From: an uncultured Gemella sp.
GTDB taxonomy: Bacteria > Bacillota > Bacilli > Staphylococcales > Gemellaceae
NCBI GenBank assembly: GCA_947254465.1
Contig: CAMYEU010000005.1
Coordinates: 1-21,797, forward strand
DNA length: 21,797 nucleotides
Direction of reading: 5' to 3'
A program made the position numbers and the translations under genes. This document shows, piece by piece, positions 15,845-21,797 of the stretch. The number at the start of each line of letters is the position of its first letter. Position 1 is the stretch's first letter. The notes beneath the pieces are model-generated. The model searched no databases. It saw only the letters and a program-made list of their open reading frames with translations, and was not told the origin of the DNA.

Positions 15845-15879
15845 AACCTCCTTAATATACTTAGTATATTAAAGAGGTT
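15845..15879 (-). promoter_or_regulatory. RBS-occluding hairpin / intrinsic terminator before the 140-aa gene
   Basis: Arms 15845-15860 and 15864-15879 pair over 15 of 16 positions (one C-A type mismatch) with a 3-nt loop. On the minus transcript the 3' arm contains GGAGG, the Shine-Dalgarno of the 140-aa gene, paired to CCUC of the 5' arm. The arm is followed by a run of U's up to AUAUG. It therefore looks both like an intrinsic terminator for the AAA+ transcript and like a translational switch. Confidence 0.75.
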
Positions 15880-15951
15880 GGACAGAATATGGGAAAACTA
15901 TATTTTCATCTCTTACTCAACTATTATAAAAATTTTCATTCAAAAAATTAC

Positions 15952-17046
15952 CTAATTAAAATTTAAATCTTCCTTTTTTATAAACATTAAATCTTCTTTT
16001 GTTGGATTGTCTATTTCTATAATTCTTCTTGAATGTTTCATTACAATTTCATCATAGATATTTCTAACGAATCTTGCATTAGAAAAATTTTCATTCTTAT
16101 CATATAATACTTTTTCAAAATAATTTTTTAATTCATACAATCCATCTTCATCGACAAGATAATCTTTCCTATTACATAAATAAAGAAATATTTCAATCAA
16201 TTCATCAACAGTGTAGTCCTGAAATTCTACAAACGTATTAAATCTAGATTTCAATCCTGGATTAGACTCAAAAAAGTGTCTCATAGGATCTGTATACCCT
16301 GCAACTATTACCACTAAATCATCCCTATAATCCTCTAATGCTTTTGTTAATTCAGTCAGACATTCTTTTCCATAAGAATCAGTACGATCATTCTCTGTAA
16401 TACTGTATGCTTCGTCTATAAATAAGACTCCCCCTTTTGCTCTTTCTATAATTTTTTTTACTTTTAAAGCCGTCTGTCCTTGATATCCAGCTATTAAGTC
16501 TGTTCTAGATACCTCTAAAAAGTGTCCTTTAGACAGTAACCCTATTTTCTTGTAGATATGACCAACTATTCTTGCTACTGTTGTTTTTCCAGTACCTGGA
16601 TTACCTATAAAAGCCATATGCATTGTACCTTTATTCGCTATTAATTGTTTTTCTAATCTCAACTGTTGAACACGTTGATATATTATTAAATCTTTGATTT
16701 TTTCTTTTACATTTTCTAATCCAATTAAAGATTGTAATTCTTCCAATAATTCAATTAAAGATTTTTCATTTTGACTATCTTCATTATTTCCTAATAATTC
16801 TTGGATTGATTTGTATCCCAAATATTTAAGAAAATCGTCTTTTAAAAGTTTAGCACTATCTTTTATCTCTCTATTTTCTTTATTATTACTAACTTCCTTA
16901 GATATATTTTTGAGTAATAATATCTTGGATTCATCATCATTGTTATTGATAACATGTTCAATGTAAGATAATATAATATCTTTCTTATTTATCAACTCTC
17001 CATATTTCATTGAAGAGTTATATAATTTTTCTTCGTACTTATTCAT
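15952..17046 (-). CDS. AAA+ ATPase of the CbxX/CfqX (SpoVK-like) type
   Basis: 364 aa. A helical N-terminal part (1-95) is followed by one AAA+ module. Walker A is GNPGTGKT at 148-155 and Walker B is VLFIDEA at 207-213. The central-loop motif is GYQGQTA at about 187-193. The sensor-1 region is LVVIVAGYTDPM, the arginine finger is R268 in NPGLKSRF, and sensor 2 is SNARFVRN with R325. This is the clade containing rubisco activase CbbX, SpoVK and the EccA ATPases of type VII secretion, which remodel protein partners as ring oligomers. Its ATG directly follows the TAG of the coiled-coil gene (no gap), so coupled translation and a working partnership are likely. The Walker and finger residues are all intact, so it should be active. 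The client is unknown. Confidence 0.9.
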   Translation of the reverse strand: MNKYEEKLYNSSMKYGELINKKDIILSYIEHVINNNDDESKILLLKNISKEVSNNKENREIKDSAKLLKDDFLKYLGYKSIQELLGNNEDSQNEKSLIELLEELQSLIGLENVKEKIKDLIIYQRVQQLRLEKQLIANKGTMHMAFIGNPGTGKTTVARIVGHIYKKIGLLSKGHFLEVSRTDLIAGYQGQTALKVKKIIERAKGGVLFIDEAYSITENDRTDSYGKECLTELTKALEDYRDDLVVIVAGYTDPMRHFFESNPGLKSRFNTFVEFQDYTVDELIEIFLYLCNRKDYLVDEDGLYELKNYFEKVLYDKNENFSNARFVRNIYDEIVMKHSRRIIEIDNPTKEDLMFIKKEDLNFN

Positions 17047-18009
17047 CTATTTTCTTCCTATAAAAAATATAATATAAAAAATAATACATACCAATATTAT
17101 TATAAAAATATATATTTGTCTATTTTTATAATTAATTTTTTTATCTAATGATTCTATTTTTTCTTTTAATTCTAAAATTTCAATATCTGTATCTTTCTTA
17201 TTTTTCTCAACTTTGTTTTTAACATCACTATTTTCATTCCACAAAGTATCTATTTCAAATAAATATTCTTGAGTATTTATTTTTCTTACAAACTCTTCTA
17301 TAGAATCTAATCTTTGTTTGCTTTCTATTATACCTTTATTTTGATTTTCCAATAAAATATTGACTTCACCAATTTCAATAATTATTTTGTCTAATTTCTC
17401 CCAAATTTCATCAATTTGATATAAATGTTTTAATTTGCTAAGTTTTTTATCTGTTTTTTTTAGTTCGAAAATATCATATTTTAAAATATTCATATCTTGC
17501 CACATATTATCTACTTCTACTAAATGCTTATACTCATCAAGTCGTTTTTTAAACTTTGTTAATACTTCAACCGTTTTTCTCTGCTTTTCTATAATATTAT
17601 TGATATCCTCATTAGCTAATAAAAGCTTATCATTAGTAACTTCTATTGATTTATATGCTTGCTCTATCTGATTTAATTGAACCAAAAATGCTTTAAGTAT
17701 ATCTTTATCCAAAGATTCTAATGCAGTATATACCACTCCAAACTCTTTTCTAAGCTCAATTATCCCGGTATTTATATTTATAAACTTATCTTGTATTTTT
17801 GATAATCTCAGATTAAATTCAGAACCTGTTACATTATGATTGCCTAACCGAAAAAAACCTCCTTCTTCTTCTACTTTTTCCAATTTAAAATCTTTGTCCG
17901 TGTTTTTTGAAAAATCTCTTAATTTTTTCTTTGCTAGATCAAAATTATGGTGATTATAAGTACTTTCATCTATATTGATCTGTAAATTATTATTACTATT
18001 ATTATTCAT
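17047..18009 (-). CDS. Tail-anchored coiled-coil protein with repeats (320 aa)
   Basis: I recognise no family. The N-terminus is Asn-rich and polar. Residues about 65-295 are almost continuous helix with coiled-coil heptads. A single hydrophobic segment at 299-317 (IYIFIIILVCIIFYIIFFI) followed by GRK makes a C-terminal tail anchor, so the bulk is cytoplasmic. Three copies of a motif, (H/Y)L-x-(E/Q)-(V/I)-D-x-x-W, occur at 162-170, 195-203 and 249-257, with W170, W203 and W257. Very AT-rich. It sits 18 nt after the 573-aa gene with AAAGGA as RBS, and its stop abuts the ATG of the AAA+ gene. A membrane-tethered scaffold for the ATPase is my inference. Confidence 0.78.
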   Translation of the reverse strand: MNNNSNNNLQINIDESTYNHHNFDLAKKKLRDFSKNTDKDFKLEKVEEEGGFFRLGNHNVTGSEFNLRLSKIQDKFININTGIIELRKEFGVVYTALESLDKDILKAFLVQLNQIEQAYKSIEVTNDKLLLANEDINNIIEKQRKTVEVLTKFKKRLDEYKHLVEVDNMWQDMNILKYDIFELKKTDKKLSKLKHLYQIDEIWEKLDKIIIEIGEVNILLENQNKGIIESKQRLDSIEEFVRKINTQEYLFEIDTLWNENSDVKNKVEKNKKDTDIEILELKEKIESLDKKINYKNRQIYIFIIILVCIIFYIIFFIGRK

Positions 18010-18027
18010 CTATTATTCCTTTCAAAA

Positions 18028-19749
18028 TTAAAACAATTCATCTAATATGTCATCAATTTCATTAAGTTTCTCTTTATTATTACTTTCTTTCTTATCATTT
18101 ATTTTCTTAGATATATTATTAAACTTATTCTGTTTATTTACCATTTCGTTATATAAGTTTTTATGGCCTGTAGTCATCAACTCCTCTGCACTCTCTCTTT
18201 TTCTATTCACTGCCTCTTCTATAGTTTTCTGAAAATTTTGTTGCTTCGCTAATATTTGATTCCCTTTTTCTATTTTTTCAGAATGTATTCTTTCAATTTG
18301 TCTCTCGCCTATTACTTTATCTAGGCGATTTATTGCTATTGCTCCAATAATCCCAGAAATTACTGAACCTAAAAATATGCCCATTATGCTTCCTAATGTC
18401 CCTAATAATGGTATTTCTATGTTCCCAATACCAATATTTTCTAACGCTACTTCTATAACAGTCGATAAATTCATTGCTCCAATTGCTGTTAAACCTGCGA
18501 TTACTATTTTCCCAACTTGTGCCATTTTTTCTGAAAATGGCTTATTTTTATTTTCTGGTTTTTTTAAATAAATAACCGCCTCTTTTAATATCTTCCACCC
18601 TTGTTTTAATATAGACCAAGCCTTTTTTAAAATCGATACTACGGGATTAAATAACGCTGTTATCATAGCAGAAATTATTGTGTTACCCGCATTAATTAAA
18701 TGACTTTTTAGTTTAGAAACAAAAGAAGTTATCGCTTCCTTTATTGAATCGACTAGAGTTTTTAATGTTTTAGCTTTAGATTTAAACCATTTTATAAGGT
18801 ATTCTATTATTTCTTTCAAAAATTCTGTAAGTAATCCCATTATCGCCGCTTTTGTTGCTGCTTTCCCAATTCTTACTGCTTCTTCTTTTCTGGATTTTTT
18901 CCCAGTTTCAATAGAACGCTGTTCCCCTTGCTGAATTACTTCCTCTTCTTTCTCTCTCGCTTCCTTATCTTTCTCTCTTAGTTGTCTTTCTTCTTTTTCT
19001 GTGATATTATGTACTTCTTGCGCTGTCTGTCCTTTAGAATTTGTATTATCTAAAAAATCCGTTGTTGAAGTATCACCTTTTGCCATATTCACTGTATCTC
19101 TTATCTCGTTTAAATTCTCTTTACTATTAGCAAATTTTATTATTTCCTCTTCATCTAAGTGTGCATTCATCCTTGCAGATCTTGCCATTTCTGCTGCCGA
19201 AATCGTATGGTCCATATGAGTCCCTTTCTCTTTAGAGCCCATTGGTCTACCTTTATCAAAATCTTTTCTAGCATCCTTTTTTAAAGTATAAACTTCATTT
19301 CCCGCTCTATCTTTATGCGTTTTAATATTTCCATTTTCATCTCTCTCGAATCTACTTTGCCATGTATTATATCTTTCTTCGTAATCTATATATGTGTTGT
19401 GAGTCGCTAGTATACCCTTTTCAAAATTTTCAGTTGTTTGAATATGTGCATCTTTTCTCAAATCTAGTGTTTTACCATTATTTTTCTCAATAAATTCTTT
19501 TCCAATTCCAACTCCTAATTGATTTTCTATTTGTTCCCATATAACGTTTTTTACTACTTCACCAATTTTTTGTGGATTATTCATACTTTCTCTTTCTGTT
19601 TCCAAAAAAGACATTTCTTCTAGATCTCTTAATAAATCCTCTTCTAGATCTGATTCGAATTTATCAGAATCAAATTTATCAAAATCAAATATATCGACTT
19701 CTTCATACAAATTATCATCACTTATTTTTAAAGTTTTATTCTCATTCAT
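18028..19749 (-). CDS. Large protein with HNH-like core and hydrophobic C-terminal half (573 aa)
   Basis: No named family recognised. Residues 1-55 are strongly acidic. 60-135 form a conserved-looking domain (IWEQIENQLGVGIGKEF, then IQTTENFEKGILATHNTYI). 160-235 carry an HNH-like arrangement: MDH at 179-181, ENL at 211-213 and NMAKGD at 221-226. This matches the DH...NL...N-x-x-KG pattern of HNH nucleases in the H-N-N variant. 250-295 is a highly charged helix. 296-475 is largely hydrophobic or amphipathic, ending in a glycine-zipper-like membrane stretch (about 449-473, GTLGSIMGIFLGSVISGIIG). 476-573 is a charged coiled coil. It is the first large gene after the WYL regulator. A nuclease or membrane-disrupting effector is possible but unproven; it could instead be a structural protein. 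Confidence 0.75.
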   Translation of the reverse strand: MNENKTLKISDDNLYEEVDIFDFDKFDSDKFESDLEEDLLRDLEEMSFLETERESMNNPQKIGEVVKNVIWEQIENQLGVGIGKEFIEKNNGKTLDLRKDAHIQTTENFEKGILATHNTYIDYEERYNTWQSRFERDENGNIKTHKDRAGNEVYTLKKDARKDFDKGRPMGSKEKGTHMDHTISAAEMARSARMNAHLDEEEIIKFANSKENLNEIRDTVNMAKGDTSTTDFLDNTNSKGQTAQEVHNITEKEERQLREKDKEAREKEEEVIQQGEQRSIETGKKSRKEEAVRIGKAATKAAIMGLLTEFLKEIIEYLIKWFKSKAKTLKTLVDSIKEAITSFVSKLKSHLINAGNTIISAMITALFNPVVSILKKAWSILKQGWKILKEAVIYLKKPENKNKPFSEKMAQVGKIVIAGLTAIGAMNLSTVIEVALENIGIGNIEIPLLGTLGSIMGIFLGSVISGIIGAIAINRLDKVIGERQIERIHSEKIEKGNQILAKQQNFQKTIEEAVNRKRESAEELMTTGHKNLYNEMVNKQNKFNNISKKINDKKESNNKEKLNEIDDILDELF

Positions 19750-19822
19750 AATTTATACCTTTCTTTAATATAATCCTATCATTATTAATATTTATCATTC
19801 TATTACAAAAATTATATAGCTA

Positions 19823-19945
19823 TTATTTCACATTCTTATTTATTTTTATTAATATTCCCCTACTAAAAACCATTCCATATTGGCCCTTTGGATTCAATAC
19901 TCGTTTTATTGATTTACTCATTAAAATTCTAACTAGTTTATTCAT
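19823..19945 (-). CDS. Small basic ORF behind the WYL regulator (40 aa)
   Basis: 41 codons including TAA, starting 2 nt after the WYL stop (TAG-AG-ATG). GGGAG, 8 nt ahead of the ATG, is part of the last WYL codons. The product begins MNKLVRILMSKSIKRVL and is very basic (about 10 Lys/Arg, one Gln, no Asp or Glu). No signal peptide, no family recognised. The position argues for translational coupling; it could also be a remnant of a longer gene. It leaves 73 nt before the 573-aa gene with no terminator in between. Confidence 0.5.
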   Translation of the reverse strand: MNKLVRILMSKSIKRVLNPKGQYGMVFSRGILIKINKNVK

Positions 19946-19947
19946 CT

Positions 19948-20874
19948 CTATAGCTCCCTCTCTTCTATTATCTTTACATTGTCTCCTTGACTATTTAGCC
20001 ACATCTTTATTCCATCGCCATAGCTTTCTGCCACAATCGTATGAACTTTATCTTCTGATTTTATGACCTTTGCTGTTGGTAATCTGTCTAACATTGCTTC
20101 AAGCGATGGACCATTAAACTCAAATGTAAACTTCTTTAGTTTTCCTCCGTACATGAACTGGATTCGCTTACGAAATTCCCCATCTTCGAATCTATCTCTA
20201 TATGGAATATAGAAAGTTTCATCTTTATATTTAATATTACTCATTCTATCAATTCGAAAGACTAGTGGAACATCTTCTTCACTAGTTATTCCATAAGCGA
20301 TTAAATAAAAATAAAATTCCGAGAACATAATGGAAATAGGGCGTACTTCTTTTTTTGTTTGTTTTTTATCCATTCGAGTATAATTAAAAGTTATTATTCT
20401 TGTTTCTCTAATTACATTCGAAAGATTCCATAATACTTCTAGTAAATCACTTCCATGCTGAAGTTCAGTATAGTAAAATTCTTCATTGTTAATCAACTCT
20501 CTTACATGTATCTTACTTTCGCGACTTAATTGATTTTGTAATTTTTTTAATAATAAAGACATCTCTTTTTTATTAAACGCTCTACTTTCTAACAAAATTT
20601 TACTAAGTGCTAAAATATCCTGTTGAGTAAGAGTATTATCACTTTCACTAACAGCTGTATAAATATACTCTTTGTTCTTTACTTTTATTTCAAATTCACC
20701 GATTTCATCTTTCTTCTCAAAAAGATAATCACGCAATTCATCAATATCTCTTTGAATAGTTTTCAGAGAAACTCCATATTCATTAGCTAAGTCTTCTTTT
20801 ACCAGCCTCTCGCCTCGTCTAAGTCTATCGTATATTTCTAATCCACGAAACTTCTTATCCCTTGAATTATCCAA
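19948..20874 (-). CDS. WYL domain transcriptional regulator (DeoR-type HTH)
   Basis: 308 aa. The N-terminal winged helix-turn-helix is at about 22-50 (VKEDLANEYGVSLKTIQRDI then DELRDYL). The WYL domain is at about 150-220 (ITFNYTRMDKKQTKKEVRPI, then FYFYLIAYG with FYL at 189-191 in place of WYL, then VPLVFRIDRMSNI). The WCX C-terminal domain is at 240-305, including IKMWLNSQGDNVKI. WYL regulators bind DNA as dimers and sense ligands such as nucleotides or nucleic acid through the WYL domain; many sit at phage-defence loci. Start is TTG with GAGGAG 6 nt upstream. A palindrome covers its own -35, suggesting autoregulation. It leads the accessory run. Confidence 0.9.
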   Translation of the reverse strand: MDNSRDKKFRGLEIYDRLRRGERLVKEDLANEYGVSLKTIQRDIDELRDYLFEKKDEIGEFEIKVKNKEYIYTAVSESDNTLTQQDILALSKILLESRAFNKKEMSLLLKKLQNQLSRESKIHVRELINNEEFYYTELQHGSDLLEVLWNLSNVIRETRIITFNYTRMDKKQTKKEVRPISIMFSEFYFYLIAYGITSEEDVPLVFRIDRMSNIKYKDETFYIPYRDRFEDGEFRKRIQFMYGGKLKKFTFEFNGPSLEAMLDRLPTAKVIKSEDKVHTIVAESYGDGIKMWLNSQGDNVKIIEEREL

Positions 20875-20909
20875 ATTAATCTCCTCTTTCTCATCAAGTC
20901 TTATTTTTC

Positions 20910-20938
20910 ATTATATCTTATAGATTATTGACTTTCAA
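20910..20938 (-). promoter_or_regulatory. WYL gene promoter (sigma-A)
   Basis: On the minus strand, TTGAAA (20938-20933), a 17-nt spacer and consensus TATAAT (20915-20910), about 35 nt ahead of the TTG start. Confidence 0.78.
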
Positions 20939-20941
20939 TAA
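20925..20941. promoter_or_regulatory. Candidate operator of the WYL regulator
   Basis: A perfect inverted repeat TTATTGA-CTT-TCAATAA covers the entire -35 hexamer. Autorepressing WYL proteins are known to bind inverted repeats at their own promoters; that this one does is inference. Confidence 0.5.
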
Positions 20942-21003
20942 ATTTTCTTATTATTTTTTATTAATAATGGCTATATTATATAAACATATTTTACATTGAA
21001 AAT

Positions 21004-21020
21004 TGGACATATTTTGTCCA
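21004..21020. repeat. Short inverted repeat in the WYL-pnuC spacer
   Basis: TGGACA-N5-TGTCCA, followed on plus by a run of six T. It lies 65 nt upstream of the WYL -35. It could be an operator or a weak plus-strand terminator. The rest of 20942-21126 is AT-rich with no ORF or RNA gene that I can see. Confidence 0.45.
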
Positions 21021-21126
21021 TTTTTTAAAAAACTTTTTTTTATCTTTTGTGCAAAATAACAATTTCAGTCTTTTCATTTCAAATTACCACTAATAATCTA
21101 ATTCTAAATGTTATTATCAAATAAAA

Positions 21127-21168
21127 AAACTGTTGACTCCTGCATCTTTGCACAGTTGTCAACAGCTT
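21127..21168 (-). terminator. pnuC terminator
   Basis: On the minus strand, an 11-bp stem (AAGCTGTTGAC, 21168-21158, with GTCAACAGTTT, 21137-21127; one G-U pair) runs into TTTTTTT. It starts 23 nt after the pnuC stop. Confidence 0.88.
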
Positions 21169-21191
21169 TAAATATATAATTGTAGTTTATT

Positions 21192-21754
21192 TTATTCTTC
21201 AGAATCTTTCCACACAAATAGCGCTCCAACACTATTAATGATGTAAAAGATATATTTACCAACGTTAGCGAAGTTTCCTTGAACTACTGCTTTTGTAAGT
21301 TGAACAATATTATATAGTAACCAGAACGGCCATTGTGTAGTTAGCTTAAATGTATTTAACCCATTACCCATTAATGAGAATGCAAATGCAATTGTAGTTA
21401 TATATGCAAGAGTACTCATCTTACCATGATATCCAATGTAGTTTGTTGCATATGAGAATACAAATGAAAGAATCGCAATTGCTGTTAAAACTGTATATAA
21501 TTTTGCTTTCGACATTGTATTTGGTTTATCTGTAGATTTATTCCATACATAAATCGCACCCAAATAGATTAAAAATGTTACAGGGTATGTGATAATCGCA
21601 GCTTTGTTACCTAGGATATAATCAATAACTCCTGATAATACGGCGTTAATAATACCTAAGTAGTTACCAAGTTTACTTAATTTTCCTGTAAATCTTGTAG
21701 ATAGCATTGAGATACCAACATTAATTACAGAAATAAGTCCAAATGGTACAAGTG
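21192..21754 (-). CDS. pnuC: PnuC-like nicotinamide riboside transporter (partial, 5' end missing)
   Basis: An integral membrane protein of the PnuC family, which takes up nicotinamide riboside for NAD synthesis. About 187 residues are present, with six or so hydrophobic helices. Visible: GKLSKLGNYLGIINAVLSGV near the N-terminus, QWPFWLLYNIVQ (the W-x-x-W-x-x-x-N substrate-site pattern) and the C-terminal GKYIFYIINSVGALFVWK. The frame is open upstream of ATG 21707 (codons for LVPFGLISVINVGIS) right up to the adapter at 21755, so that ATG is internal. Family members are usually over 220 aa, so some tens of N-terminal residues are missing. A riboswitch or NiaR site upstream cannot be judged. 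Confidence 0.78.
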
Positions 21755-21797
21755 CTGTCTCTTATACACATCTGACGCTGCCGACGATATGCAGTGT
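21755..21797. other. Illumina Nextera adapter (not genomic)
   Basis: 21755-21773 is CTGTCTCTTATACACATCT, the Tn5 mosaic end. 21774-21787 is GACGCTGCCGACGA, the Nextera read-2-side adapter. 21788-21795 is TATGCAGT, the reverse complement of i5 index N506/S506 (ACTGCATA). 21796-21797 (GT) begins the P5 portion. This is untrimmed library adapter at a contig end. Confidence 0.98.

Noticed and set aside
15952..17046. Type VII secretion (EccA) or sporulation (SpoVK) assignment of the AAA+ gene
   Set aside because: No ESX core genes, WXG100 proteins or sporulation genes are in the window; only the clade is shared.
21705..21707. ATG 21707 as the true pnuC start (171 aa)
   Set aside because: No RBS precedes it, and the frame stays open with hydrophobic PnuC-like residues to the adapter junction.
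21755..21773. Tn5 mosaic end as evidence of a natural transposon
   Set aside because: It is followed exactly by Nextera adapter and index sequence at the contig end, so it comes from library preparation.
1..21797. CRISPR array, rRNA, tRNA or complete insertion sequence
   Set aside because: I looked for spaced direct repeats, rRNA and tRNA motifs and transposase ORFs on both strands and saw none.

Overview
The window is low-GC DNA (roughly 30% by eye) with strong GGAGG-type ribosome binding sites and classical Bacillota gene content: hrcA-grpE-dnaK-dnaJ, yhaM, RF2, a Gram-positive type deformylase and an M3 oligopeptidase. CIRCE and CtsR-type operators sit together in front of hrcA, a layout known from staphylococci. 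I infer a member of the Staphylococcaceae/Gemella neighbourhood, most likely Gemella. That is a judgement from protein style, not a search result.

Layout. 1-425 is the 5' part of menA (minus strand), cut by the window edge. 586-1449 is a beta-hydroxyacid dehydrogenase (plus). 1469-4349 is a minus-strand operon of yhaM, an unknown membrane-anchored protein and an S66 LD-carboxypeptidase-like gene. 4549-9443 is the class I heat-shock operon hrcA-grpE-dnaK-dnaJ (minus), with one CIRCE, two CtsR-type boxes and two possible promoters upstream. 9849-10967 is prfB (plus), which lacks the usual programmed-frameshift site. 11024-11578 is def (minus). 11837-14335 holds an M3 peptidase and a HAD-IB phosphatase (plus). 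Paired terminators close most of these units.

14390-20874 is the accessory-looking part, all on the minus strand and visibly AT-richer. In transcription order it runs: a WYL-domain regulator with a palindrome over its -35; a 40-aa ORF 2 nt behind it; a 573-aa protein with an HNH-like core and a long hydrophobic region; a 320-aa tail-anchored coiled-coil protein; a CbxX-type AAA+ ATPase whose ATG abuts the previous stop; a 140-aa orphan whose Shine-Dalgarno lies in a strong hairpin; and a 312-aa membrane-anchored orphan. This is the best candidate in the window for an undescribed system. A regulator of a family common at phage-defence loci, a possible nuclease/membrane effector, a membrane-tethered coiled coil and a remodelling ATPase suggest a defence or stress-response cassette, but the function is inference.

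21192-21754 is a pnuC-like nicotinamide riboside transporter gene missing its 5' end. The last 43 bases (21755-21797) are not genomic. They are Illumina Nextera adapter (Tn5 mosaic end, read-2 adapter, an 8-base index matching the N506/S506 i5 index, and the first two bases of the P5 side), so the contig ends at 21754.
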